From Atherinomorus stipes (Eukaryota; Chordata; Actinopteri; Atheriniformes; Atherinidae), in assembly GCA_023101725.1 (NCBI GenBank), contig JALJCO010003012.1, forward strand, positions 551,001-615,000: a DNA stretch of 64,000 nucleotides, in the 5' to 3' direction. The notes beneath the pieces are model-generated. The model was not told where the DNA came from and ran no database searches. It was given only the letters and a program-made list of their open reading frames with translations. Each line of letters starts with the position of its first letter. The first letter of the stretch is position 1. Below, in pieces: positions 25,782-39,699 of the stretch. The position numbers and the translations under genes are program-made.

Positions 25782-28700
25782 AATGACAGTAATTACCTGT
25801 GGTCTCACATTAACATCTCCCTTCTGACTGTCTGACTGGCTCGGCTGGTGGAGGGATGTAAATCGCAGCACAAGTCTGATGTTGTGATTAGGACTAAATT
25901 ACACATCATCACTCTGTTTCCACCAGTGTCAGGGGAGGCAGTGAAAGAGTGTGTGAGGAAGAGGGGGCGAGTGTGCGAGAGAGACAGGAGGACATTTAGA
26001 GAAAAAAGGGAGCAGGACAAGGAGGCGCGACTACACAAGGGGGTGGGGGGGAGAAAGGTAGCACACCTGCTTAACATTTAGATTGGTTTTGTTGCACAAA
26101 TATTTTAGCAGATGATGGGAGGCTAAAAAGGGCAACAAAATGCATTTATAACCAAGTTTGGTGATACCACTTGTCCTCTCAGCTTTATGCTGCTGAATAT
26201 GAGTTGACTACTACGATGCCGGTGCAGGATTTGGAATCTTTACAGCTGCTGCACTATTTATCATTTTGATTTATTCTATCAAGATAAGGCTGAGCTGTCC
26301 AGTCCAAAGGCCTCACTCTTCAATGCCAATTGAAACAAGATGGACTTTCTGGACTCACAATATATATATTTTTTCTTCTCTGAACTTATACAAGTGAATG
26401 AACTATCATGACAAATCATAAAGCGTACCTTCAGACAGGAGGGGGGAAAAAAAGAAAGAAAAAGAAAATGATGGTTGGGTCTTCTGCAGTTAATGGTTTT
26501 TCCATCTTTTCTATTCTCTGTGGACCGGTATTGCATTGCACATTAACCGCACAGGACAAAAGCGTGTTTTCCCAAAAGCAGACCAAACTGACCAAGGTCA
26601 CGGCATAAACATCATTCACAGCTGACTTCTTCTCTTCTTTGTCTTTTATAAAGAGGGACGTGAAAATGAGAATAAAATCAGAAACAGATAGTATAGTTGT
26701 GGCGTCGCCCACTATCAAATCACCCGAGCTGAATGCGAGCCATTACTCCGTTCCACTCAGCTCATCAGAGCACATCCTCTCATCAAATTAATGAACACAT
26801 TTATTGTTAAACACATTTTTATAAAACATTCATTCATTCTGTCTAATTAAAAGACCCAACAGGCCTGACATCACTTAAATATGCATACTTATCACTCACA
26901 TGGCCTGAATTAAAGATCAACAAGCATACGTGTGTGTGTGTGTGCACATGCATGCATGATGGCAAAAGAGAATGTGGCTTCCTAAGCAGGCCTTCTCACT
27001 CTAGGCTTAATGGTGGTAATCATGGCGTGACCCAACATTAAGACAGTGTGTGTGTGTGTTTGTGTGTGTGTCCTAGTCTCCCTAATGGTGACGATGATGA
27101 CATGTTCTCCATTAGACTAGTCAGTGGGCCACAGCAGATCTAGCATATTAATGATGCTGATGATGGCTTCTTTAATTACCTTGGTCTGCTGCTGCTTGGC
27201 CCGACTCCCCGATCCCTTTCATCACACACTCCCCTACGCATGCTGCTGGCTTGTTTATCAGTGGCTGCCATTACTGAAATTCTTTATCTTGGATCTACTG
27301 TGCATGAACGCAGCTACATTAACAGCCTTGGTAGAAGTTTCCTAACCACTTCTCAGCTAGATGAAGTCCTTTATCTACAGTAGGAGATTTTTTAATCTGT
27401 TCAGGATATTGGGGGGGGGGAAGCAATGCAATTAGTGTTGTGCAGCATCTACACATATTTTTTTTTCTTTCAAAGAAAAACACCAGTTATATTGAGGATA
27501 AAAACGTTTTGAATCTGATGAAACCATGCGAAAACGCCCAAAAGGAGAAGGAAAAAAAGGAGATCACAGATGAGAAAGGAGGAAGAGTTTTTGTTTTTTA
27601 AAAAAGGGAAGGGGGGGGGGGGAAAAAGAGGGGGGGGGGGGGAAGGGGATTTGACAAGCAAAAAAAAAGGGGAGAAAAAGAGAGGGAAAAAAAAAGAGGC
27701 GGGGGAAGCAAATAGGGGGAAAGTAAGAAAAAAAAAGAATCAAAGGAAGTATAAAAAAAGGGGGGGGAGGAGGGGGGGGGGGAAAGGCCAAGGAGAAATG
27801 ATGGTGTGTCTGAAAAAGGGGGGGAGGAGAGAAGGGGGAAGAACAGAAAAAGCTATTATTTTTTTTTGTTTTTTTTTTTTATATTCTCTGCGTCTCAGCT
27901 GCGAGGGGGGGGGGGGGGGGGGGGCAATTTGACACCACACACTGTATGTGATGTAAATAACTTGGTTGTAGGAAATGCTGCTTTAGTTGTGTTTACATCC
28001 TAGATGCAAAATGAGATGGCATCATTTAAGGAATATCAGGTAAACAAAAACAAGAAGAAAAAAGTGACATGATAATAAAGCCCAGTGACAAAGAGAAAAT
28101 GAAACAATATAAATTTTTAGTTAAAACAACAGTATGAACGAAGAGTAAAGTTCTGTCTCCAGCTCTCTATGCACTTGCATATAAGTTGGGCTTTTCTTTA
28201 ATTATTTTTTCCCCATTAAATTAACTTTAAAAAAACAAACAAACAAAAAAAACAACTCTTCAGATCACAAAACCAAAATATTTATATTTTTTCCTTTTTT
28301 TTTTTTTTTTTTACATTGTGTCCATCCCGCTGTTTTGTGAACATAAAATCATCATTCTAATCTGTTGAGGAATTAGGAAAGAAAAAAAAAAGGAAGAAAA
28401 AAAGAAGATGCAACAGAGTCAAACAGTTTCAGCTTTAAATTTAAGCGCTGCATTTTAGCCATCTCTGTACTGTGAGTATCAGAGAGCAGTGGGCTGCAAC
28501 TTAAAGCACCGGGGAAGAGTTGGGGGGTTGGGGGGTTAAGGACCTTGCTCAGGGGTCCACAGTGGTTCACCTAGGAGTTGTGTCGGGGCCTCGAACCCGG
28601 TCCTCTGCGCCAAAGCCCACAACGCTACCACTAGGCTACCCACTCCCCTAACTACCCACAACACTAAAAAAATTAGCCGCAACAACACAATGAACCACAA

Positions 28701-31700
28701 CACAAAAGCTGCAACCAACAGAAGTTCTACAGATTTTTTTTCCCAGATGCTACACTGCTTGAGGAGGTGGGCAACTTTCAGAGATTTTTGGTAACAGGGC
28801 GAGAAGTACAGTAAGTAACACTGATGGCAAATAATGTTCATTAAAAGGCATTATAGAAGAAGTTTCAAGAGTTTTTGCAATATTCGATGAAATCGGGTTC
28901 ACTACCCCATACGCTATGATTAATCAAAAGCTTTAAATATCTAAATATTATTATAAATCAGCTGTGAAAGTAATGGAGCTGGAAAAACATCTGCCAATCA
29001 TGTCTGCATTCTTTACATTTTTCATTTGTCTATTGGCCCATCAATCACTCTTACTACCATAGTAAGTGATTGACGGTCAATTCAACGGGCGAGACTGATC
29101 AATGACAGTGATTGATTGGTGAGAGTAACACTGCACACCTGAAGCGGCGCACTCTCAGGTGACGTCTCGTCTGATGTTTCCAGCAGGTAGCCAACAATCA
29201 TTCTGCTAGCAGTTAGCAACGTTCTGACAACGACATCTATTGTTTGTGTTTGTGGCTTGATGGGAGACCTGCACCTGCTGTCTGCTACAGAAGTGGCTCG
29301 TGCTCATTGCGCCATGGCCGGAGAAGGGAGTTGTGAATCTAGCAGGTTGGTCTTGTGCATGCACATTATTCAAACACTTGCTAATCATCTCTGCTTTCTG
29401 AAATGCCAAAAAATCTTCTGTATTACCAACATTGTCTTCAATGTTGGTATGCAGTATTATAAAGGTTGTTAACGTTGATGTTTGAAGGAAGAGTCATGAT
29501 GTTTGACAAAGTAATGTGGCCACCACTGACATTAGCTGTGTACAGTTGTTACAGCCATAACAGTTTTTTTACAAAATAAAAAGAGATATTTATGTAAAAA
29601 AAAAAAAAATATGGAGAACTTCCATTGCGGTTTTTGCATTGTGTTGTGGCTATTTTTCTAGCATTGTAGCTAATCGTGTGTTGTTTTGGCTAATTTTATA
29701 GAGTTGTGGCTAAATGTGTTGTGGCTTAAAAAAAAAAAAAAGTGTGGATATTTTAGTAGCATTGTGGCTAATCGTGTGGTGTTCTGGCTAAATAGTTTTG
29801 TGGCTATTTTTGTAGCATTGTGGCTAATTGTGTTGTGGATATTTTTCTAGTGTTGTGGTTAAATTTGTAGTGTTGTAGTTAATTGTGCTGGGTTATGGCT
29901 AATTTTGTAGCACTGTGGTTAACCATGTCATGGCTTTTGCATTGCTGTGACACATCTGGGCTACCGTAGTTTGCTGTGGCAGCAAAGACTTTAAATCGGA
30001 CAAGATTATTTGTGTGGAGTTGGGGAATTGGAAAGAAAACAGGTTTTAGTAATCTGCAACATTCAATGGGTTTTTACGCTGGAAAATGTTTTTACAAGTG
30101 CAAAACAATTTTACAATCATACGCTTGCAAATGTCCTTTGTGCATTAAAACTGCTGGATGATTATGCAACTTCTACTTTCACTTGTAAGAGAGGAGCTTA
30201 GCTAGAGGTGGATATCCCTGGTCTAAAGAGTAAAAATCCCAGCAGTTTTTTCGGCCAATCACTGAACCAACTTTTGTTGGTTTTTGTTTTGTGCAGTTGC
30301 CACATGAGCTTGTTAGTGAAAACACCTGTTCTAAATGTCGAGCAGATCCAACACCAAGGCAGTATTTTTACTTTCTGGCACCAAAATTGTCCACTGCTGG
30401 CTATTTCCAACTTTAAAACACACTGGCTGATGCTCAGCTTACGAACCCTGCTCTATTTTACGTTTAAATGCTTTCTGCGTTGATTAATAATGACCTGATC
30501 CTGCAAGGATGCACACAAATACTACTTAACTGGCTTTATTTAACAGTAACATTTGGTTTTTGGCAGCATTCAAAACATTCAAAAGTTAAAGGTGAGTTAG
30601 GAGATCCTGGAAAAACGGTTTGAGCTTGCTACATTTTTAAATTGCATAATTCAAAAGTTCTAATGCCCTTTCTTTTATGACTTCTCCCAAAGCCACGCCT
30701 CCAGAGCACAAGAACAGGGGGAGTGAAGGGGGATAAATGGCAGCTGAGTTTGATAGACATATCACCAGTGGTGGACTGGCCATTGGGGAGCACCGGGACA
30801 TTTCCCGGTGGTCTGGCCGCCAAACTGGCCCGTCCAGTCCTGTTTGAGTTTTGAATAAATAATCTGTCATACCGGCTGTCCCGTTGAAGCGCATAAAACT
30901 CAGACGCAGGCAGAAACGTTGAGCGTCCCCCCCCCCCTCACGTTTCTCACTCTCTTTTTGTGACTCTCACCGCTGCAGACACGCGCCCCCCGTTGCTCCC
31001 GACGTAGCTCTGACGAGCTGACGAGGGCCGAGATGGAGCATCAGCGTCAGGGCAAGATAAAAAGTGGAGCAGAGGGCAAGACTTAAGAAGAAGAAAAACA
31101 CACAGCAACAGATGGAGAAAAGTGCATCAAGATAACTCACATGTTTGACAGTCAGGGAGCAGGTGAGATATAAACACATTAGTGGTGAAAAGTGATAATA
31201 GATGCACAAACATCCATCCAGCTACTGTAGCTTTATGATGAGCTGATGAGCTAAAACTTGCTTCATTAAAAAAAATAAGATAAAATGTAACAAAGGATAT
31301 TGTAGATTTTAGCATAGGGTTAAATACAGATGTAAGATAATACATGATTATGCCCGATTCTGGGGCTCATGTCACCTTTATATCACAGTATATCGACAGG
31401 AAATGGGGGCATGACATGCAGGAATTGTACTTAGACCGGCTGCAGTGAGGAACTGTAGCTTCTGATTATTGGGGCAGCTTCCCAACCAGTTGAGCTAAAC
31501 ACTTCCTCAGGTGTTTCAATCAATTGTTCAATATCTTTCCCAGTCTACATTTAGGCCTACCTCCTTTTATGCCACACAGTTTTGTGTCATTTCTCCTCCT
31601 GCCGCTGCTAGGGGTGTCAAGGAATTGTAAAATACGCTCTAACCGAGCGTAATTTAAGGTGTGCATAAACAACATTATGGTACTTATGACTTTGGAGGAT

Positions 31701-34700
31701 AGTCTTGAATGGCCTGATGAAAATCATAATTCCAACTTTAACCACAGCCTTAATGCACCAAACTTTAACGTAACCAAGGTTCAAACCACATCTTCCTCAA
31801 ATCTACTGTTTTGTCTCATCAGTACTGGGCGATTCTCCCTAAGTATGACCACTGTAGTTAGTGTTTGTAAAGAAAAAGGTCCACATAAAGTTATAAAAAC
31901 ATGCACTTCGCACTCACACACACACACGCACACACACAAATCAACAAAAGGAACAGGCAAAAATGCACCAAGGTCAGTTTGCATTTAAAGCTTTTCAATT
32001 CAGAGCGGCAGCTTTAAAATCAGAAATAAACATATTTTCTCTGGAGTACAGCATAGATGGAAGATGCGATAGCTACTTAAAAGAAGTTGATGATGCAAAA
32101 TGTTTAATAAAATAAAACATCCTTTCATTTTTTTTCCCCGCCACATGAGTTTAAGCTAAATTAATAACATTTACTCTCTTTTGAGACTGAGTTGACTTTG
32201 AATGTAAATGTAACAAAAATTTCTGCTATTTATAAAGATTAATTTATGAGAGCAAAACTGGATGTTAACCTTAAATTATGACTATCAGAGAAATCTTTCT
32301 TGAGATACTATTAAATGGGTAGTGATTTGATTTGTAGAAGCTCATTTCAAAAGTATTAAGTGAGTCATAACTTTGATAAATGTGAATTTGCCTTGGAAAA
32401 ATACAAAGTAAATAGACATTTTAAGCTTTAGGAGAACAAAGGGCTACAGTAAACCAAGACTTTATCCATAAAACAAAACTAAATGTGATAGCTAAGTAAG
32501 AGAAACAACCTTGCAATATGCCTTTTTCATGTTTTCCGACTTCCTTCCTGTGTAAAATTAAATTCATATTGCTATATGCCGCTTCCATGAATCTCTGCAG
32601 CCCCTGCATCTGCTTCAGTAAACAGGAAAACAGCCTTTTTAGAAGAAGAAAGATAGCGTTTGACAGTTAACAGAAACCGAGAACGTTATAGAGACAACAT
32701 GAGAAAACATGGTTTGTTTGTCTGCCTGACTGTCCGTTCCATCTCCCAAATGAATTACAGTACTGTAGCTTAATGAGCTGTGTGGGATGGTGATGACACA
32801 CACACACACACACACACATGCAATGAACAAATACAAAGTCCATTCCATGGTTTAACAGTCAGACAATTGGAGCACTTCTCTTTATTCATCAACTAAACAA
32901 ATGAGCTTCATTTGACTGTCCTCATTTCACTCTCGTCAAACCTGTGTGCGCGTGCGGGTGTTTGTGTGTAAAAAGTGATCAAGTTGAGGTCATTCTAAGC
33001 TAATTAGGCCAGGCTCGAGGCTTTAATTAGGTTTTATGAGCAAGATTAATGCTCAACTGTGACCATTACAGAGATCAACACAGTAGAGCCTCCAATATAA
33101 AAAAGTAAGACACACTAACATTTGCAAGCCCCCACACACCCCTGTTACAAATAAAAGCAAACTCAAAGGCTTCATGCTGTGATATTTAGGACTTTAATTC
33201 TCAGTTTTGAAGGAAATACAGTAGAAATCTGAAGGCGTGCTACACTGTGAGCATGTCTACCTTTTCAGACCTCAACAAACTGCACAGAAAACATCAACAA
33301 AAGAGACAAAATAAAGTGTTCCATGCTACATGCAGTTTGCACATCTTTTTGCATAAAAAGATGGGGGTGAAAGAAAAATGTAACTCTCAATAAAGGAAAC
33401 CATGCAAAGAAGCATCATGGAAATACTGTAGATACTGGAGTAGTGTTAATAAATGAGACAAGGTGGGGGACATGCCTCTGTTTTTATGTGCTCGTTTTCT
33501 TTTTACATCTTAACACTACTGTAAGTTTCATCAGACATTATTGAAAAAATAAAAATGAATATAAACTGACGTGCTCTAACGGGTATTTTGCAGTCTGATG
33601 CAAACTGAGGAGTAGACTTTATTAGATCTTTGTGAAGCACAATAACTGTACATTAGGTTATTATGAAGACAGAAAGCACCTTTACAGGTGAGTATGAGCA
33701 TCTTACCCAAAAATGTAATGTCAGGCAGTGAAAAGCTCATTTATTTGTGCTTGAATGCTGGCGAAAATGGGGAAAGCATGACCAAATAACATTTAGTTTG
33801 CCCATTGTGTGGTCCAACCACTGTGAAAAATAAAACTGTATATTGAGGCTTTTTTGTGATCCTCTGTTCTTCTCAAGGATATTAAGCAGGGACCAGGCTC
33901 GTCTCTCTAATCACCTGGCAGGCAGGCAACCTACTGATCCAGACTGATTAAAATCTACTCTGTCATTGTATTTCTACATGATGACATCAGTAGTTGTTAA
34001 CATTTTTGGGCAACTGAAACAAGTTTCTGGGCATAAAAAAATATGCTCATAAACTTTTGCTATCTGAAAACTTCTTTGCAAATTCTCATTAAATCGGTTT
34101 GAAATCTTTTACCCCATGCTAAAAGAAGCTGAGGTAAACACACTAATGAGTATGATTGTGTGAGTGTGTGTGGCAGAGAGAGAGTGAGTGAGGGAGAAGG
34201 AGGAGAAGGGCACGATACGATCAGTCACAAAAACATGCCTCGTGTTTACCATGACTTGTATTTGAACTGGACTCATGCAGAGGGATACGACCGAGAGAAG
34301 TGTGTGCATGTGTGTGCATGTGTGTGTGTGTCTGCGGCTGCAAGTGGCATACAAATGCAAACACAAAACTGGCAATCCTTTTCCAAAAGAAACTAAACAA
34401 GCCCCCCCCCCCCCCACACACACACAAAAAAAAAAAAAACAGTATTTTGCATAAAACACATGCCTCACACAAACACACGGACATACCCACGGTAAACACT
34501 GTGAATACAAAGATATAGAAATAGTACAGACAGAGCTATCTGAGGTTCAGCTTCTGTGCACCAAGGCAATTTGTAATATGGATTTCCTCTATAGGCCACT
34601 GTAGTGTACCATTTACCATTTTAAAGTCTTTGATTTTTTTTTCACCAGTGGATAATTCATCTTCTGAGCATCAATAACAGAGATTGGGACCTAATGAAGG

Positions 34701-34891
34701 AGTTATAGTCACAACGGCCATCACACTGGTGTTTAAACACTGTTTAGAGTCAAATTCATTGAAAACCTCATCTGTTGTTGACATGATGGAGAATAGCTGG
34801 AAAGCAAGGAGGAAATGTAAAGAATTGCGTACCTGTACAGGAGCCAGCCGATGAGAACTTCTATTATACACAAAGACGTATATATAAAGAC

Positions 34892-34924
<33 letters not shown>

Positions 34925-37900
34925 TATAGATATATATAGATATAGATATATATATAGATATAGATGACACGGTCCTCAAAATTATTCATACCATCCAATT
35001 AAAGGTACAGTATGTAAGAATTACTGACATCTAGTGGTGAAGATGGGTATTTGAAAGAAAAGATATTTTCTTTCAAATGAGTTCATATTCCAAGCACTAT
35101 TGTGAATGTATGGTGGACATCAGTGGCCAAAATTCTTTCAGAGAAAAATGTGTTTTCATCTGTGAGTGGACCTGAGTAACTTTTTTTTTTTTTTTTTTAT
35201 GTCTTTTAAGGCATTATTTATCCCAGACAGTGCTTTAGCTGCCATTAAACAAAGCTGGTACAGCAGTTTTAAAGTTCAGAGGTTTCTTATTTCAGACACT
35301 TTGTTTTGTCCATTCAGGGACATCGTAGTAAAAATGGTTGCAAAAATATGGCAGCCTCCATATGTGCACCGCCCAGCAAGTAGATATAAATGACTCATTC
35401 TAAGAAACTGAACATATAACAGCCATTCTAGTGCAGCGATTACACATCAATAGAACCACAGTTTTGAATAATTTATCACATTTTTCTGCCACTGACGTTT
35501 GATTTTTTACTGACTGTACCTTTAAAGAAGAAAAAAAATTAAGCTGTCAGTGAAATAAATTGAAAATGACAAAAGTAATAATAAATAAAAATTCTATGAA
35601 AATCATAAGATTGATTTTCGAATTGTGGTTAAAAAAAATGATTAAAAACAAACGCACAAAAAATAAAACAAGTAAACAAGCATGATGTGGCTCCAAAATT
35701 AAAATTTTGTTGAGCAACGCTTTGAGGCAATCACTGCAATCAGGTGTTTTCTCTAATGTTCAAAAAGACTTTTACATCTGTTGACAGGTACTTTGGTCCA
35801 CTGTTCATGAGAAAGGTGCTCTAATGTGTCTGGGACAGCTTTTTTTTTTTTTTTTTTTTTTAAAACAATTCTTATTTCCAACCACAATTCAAAAGCAATC
35901 ATTTATTTCTCTAAATTATAATTTTGCAAACTTTTATTTTGAATTTACAATATAAAAACATATTGCTTTGACCATATTTCTATAGAAAATATGGTAGTTT
36001 TATATACATTATTTCTATCATTGTATATTTGTATCTTATTTATTTACATTATTTAATTTTAATTGATATTTCCATATGTAATTTATTATATGCTACACAT
36101 TTACTGTACATGCATACTCAATTACACTTGCAAACAAACTTTCAGATCACAATGAATCTAGAAAATAACGAAACATTTAATCCCAGGTATCTGAAACTAA
36201 AAAACCCAGTATTTCCCATTGTGAACAGAGTAACTTTTTGTCAACAACTAGAAATTATCTTTAATGCAACTTTATGTAATTTTCCACAAGTATGTAGTAA
36301 TCCTGGCCACCTGAACAGACTCGCCTTATAATACAAACTGAAATCAAATCTATTATGAAAGAAAATTCATTGAATTATAAATGTTTTATATCTGAACGTG
36401 AATAAAAAAATTCCCATGGACAATTTATAAATTTACAAACAGTGTGAAAAGCTGTCCATTAACACACCTGGAAGAGAGTTTAAAGGTAGACTAACTTATT
36501 CATCGGTGCTTTATTATCACAGCACATCATGCAAGGCTACAGCAGCCTGTTCGCCCAACTTATTGCAGTAAGTCTGGACGCGGAGAGAAGCATTTCTCAG
36601 CCTTGCCTGAACTTGGCAGATAACTAATGTTTCCTTCTTATGAGACTAGGTTTTCAGAAAAGATTTTTGATATAATAAGATTTCAAGTGTTTGTTACCGA
36701 GGCGCTTTCATAAGCAAAGAAGATTCAACCCACTGATGTAGAAATGTTTTCAAATCTGCTCTTGTATATGCATTCAAAAGACCATGCAGTTTCTTCTCTC
36801 CCATCATGCTGCAATCAGCAGACATTCATGGACAACTATGTTACACATGTTATGGTCCAATCAGTCGTGGGTCCATCCAATCGAGCTGAGAGGCTTTTTG
36901 ATCTCCGTGCAGAAAACTGAGCTGTGAGGTTCCAGACAAATGCACAAATATGAAATAACCTAGAGTCCCTTCAAAATCCCACGTAACCATGAGGAAACTG
37001 AACCTTGTCATTTTCATGTTTTGCTTTTTGTATGGATGGAAACCAGTGAGATAGAGCATAATTTAGAGGTGCTGGTAGGTTCATTTTGTTACCGTTTTAT
37101 CTTCTGTGCTACCAATAAGAACTGCTTTTCCAGTTCAAAGTAGTGCTGGCCCAAGTGGAACATCAAGTTCATGACTATCTTTACACCAGTCAGTCCATTA
37201 CAGGAGCACCTGGAGAAAGCTGATGCCATTACAGAGAAAAGAGTTAAACCCCACATGGGAAGCTTCCACTCAGCTAGCAAGCTCAAACTCACCTTTTTTC
37301 CTCAGTCTTGACAAAAACTGCACCATTGCCACCCGTTATAAGAAAACATTCTCATTAATAATCTAACATTGATTCTTCAAACATATCAACGATTCTAAAC
37401 CAGACTCCAATCACTGCTGCTTTGAATATTGAAGAAACACACCTTTACCTTATTCGTGTAATCATCTACACACTGCGTTATGGAGCTCTCTGACATGAGA
37501 GACTCCTGACAAACTCTGACATGTCATGAAACATTTTTGATCACAGGCAACAAAGAATAGAGGGCCAGTCACTCTGCGAAGGCAGAGATGAAAGGATTTT
37601 TAACAGTCGTGAAATAGTTGAAGAACTCTTTGTGAGCACTGACTTGACTACTGACTGACCAATCAGCTAGCCTCAGCTGGTGTCTTACTGGCCCTGGGCA
37701 ATCACAGTCGTCAAACCCGGGTGCACTAAGAAAAAAGGAGAGCCGAGCACGTGGGCTGCATTATTCACAAGGACAGAGTAAAGAATAGTAAGGTGAGGCA
37801 AAGTGCGAGAAAGAGAAAGAAATAAGAAAAGACGACGACGGGGAAATGTGAGTTAAAAAGAATAGGGCAGAAATAATAGAGGGGGAAGTTAGGGAGACAG

Positions 37901-39662
37901 GGGAAGAAAGAAACATTTGCAGAATATGGAGGAAAGAAATTAAGCAAAACGCAGAGTTGAGATCTGAGAGACCATCACAGAGGAAGAAAGCTTAAGACAG
38001 AATTCAAAGTTCTAGAAATGGAAGTGAACATCACTTCCTCATTCTGCCTTTACCCTTAATTATCCATTCTGCCTTTGTACGGCAGCGGCTCAGCTCTGAC
38101 AAACGCTCTCCCCTGAGATTCCACCTCGCTCCCAGCCAGAACATTAGGGAATATCAGGGAATATTACACCTAGGAATTAAAGCTCCAAATCACCTTGCTA
38201 GGTTTAGGTCCTGTGCGCACCCCTCCCTCTCTTAGACAAGATAATCCAGGCTCTAGCACCGGATATATGCCACTAATCATCAAAAAGGTAAGGGGGGCTG
38301 CAGGGAGGGAAAGGTAAGGTAAGTAAAACCTTGGAGTGAATGGAAGGAGAACACAAAGAGGAGAACATACTCATTAATATTCATATTTATGTATGCAGTA
38401 CAGTAATCTGGGCCTAAATGTTTGACTTAAGATGGGCTGGGTCAACAGCTGCAGTACAGAAAGATAAGACAATTACATGAAAAATATAAAGTGGATTTAA
38501 TGGTAAAGATTTCTGTAAGAATATAAAGCATTTCAGTGACATGGCATCTCACTATCCGAGAGAGAAACACACCATTCCAAGTTCTTTAAATAAACAAATC
38601 ATTTACCTGCTCCTGAGCAGCCTCTTTTTCTCTGTCTGCCTTGAGTTTGTGATCAACAGCCTGCTGAAGGTTATCTCTGAGCTCTGCCACCTCCTTCTCC
38701 AGCCTCACAGCCACCGACCTGCAGAAACAAACAAACTCAGCTTATTATCATCCTAAAATACAGCTCATCCATACAGAAAAGAAATACTTGATTATGGTTT
38801 TAATTTTCATCTAAGTATTCAGATACTTTTCTTTAGATTATTCTCAACCTTCAAAATCATTTTACATTAATTATTTTCAGCAATCTTCCTAAAAGCAAGC
38901 CAAAGTGTGTGTCACTCAGCTATTAAGTGTTAAAGCTGGCCCATGAATGTGGAGTGTATTTGTGTGTGAGTGTGTGGCAGCCGAGCTAAGGGAATGTGAA
39001 GGGAATCAATATGGAGGGGTCTATTTCTGCCACGCAACTGTGCGTCTGTGTGTATGCGAGTTAGTTTGTGTCTACGAGCGTGTGCGCACACGTGCAAGAG
39101 CGGGTTTGTGCACACCGGCTGCCCTGGCTACAGCGGAATCAATACGACAAATGATTACCATTTCCACAAACCTCCATCCACAGCCTCGCTTCGGCCGCTC
39201 CCGAGCCTCGACACCCCCACTGGCCCTTTGCATGCACACACACACACTCGCACTTCAAAACAAACCACCCCTACCCTTGACCTGCACTGCACCTTATGAG
39301 CCAGTATAAAAGTGAGAAATTACAAGTTTATGAATTGTAAAATAAATATGTGGGCATTTTACAGGCAAGAGTTTTGGTTAGTTGATTTAAAGTCAAAATA
39401 TGCTGAATTTTATAGTTAAAAAAGGGAGAAAAAAAATACTATGTAATATAGGATTTTACTGCTGTTAAACCAACTCATCCAAAAATCCCAAAAACGAAAA
39501 GGCGGTCACAGATTTATACATTTTAATTGGTTCAAAAATTAATGTAATTATCCTTTATGCTGTACACTTTTAGACAGTCAATCAAACACAGTCATGAAAC
39601 ACTTAAGAATGCTTGAGTTTCTTGCTGCTTAAGTTGGGGTTTTTTACAGCTGCTTTTGAAAG

Positions 39663-39699
<37 letters not shown>

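Noticed and set aside
27570..27932. 120-codon Lys/Gly-rich plus-strand frame
   Set aside because: Translation of the polypurine tract; simple-sequence artefact.
28565..28640. Possible tRNA gene on the minus strand
   Set aside because: A and B boxes are present but I see no matching acceptor stem or anticodon arm, and the downstream body is typical of a SINE.
34109..34510. 133-codon minus-strand frame with Cys/His-rich and transmembrane-like stretches
   Set aside because: It is built over GT/CA microsatellite and C-run sequence; composition explains it.
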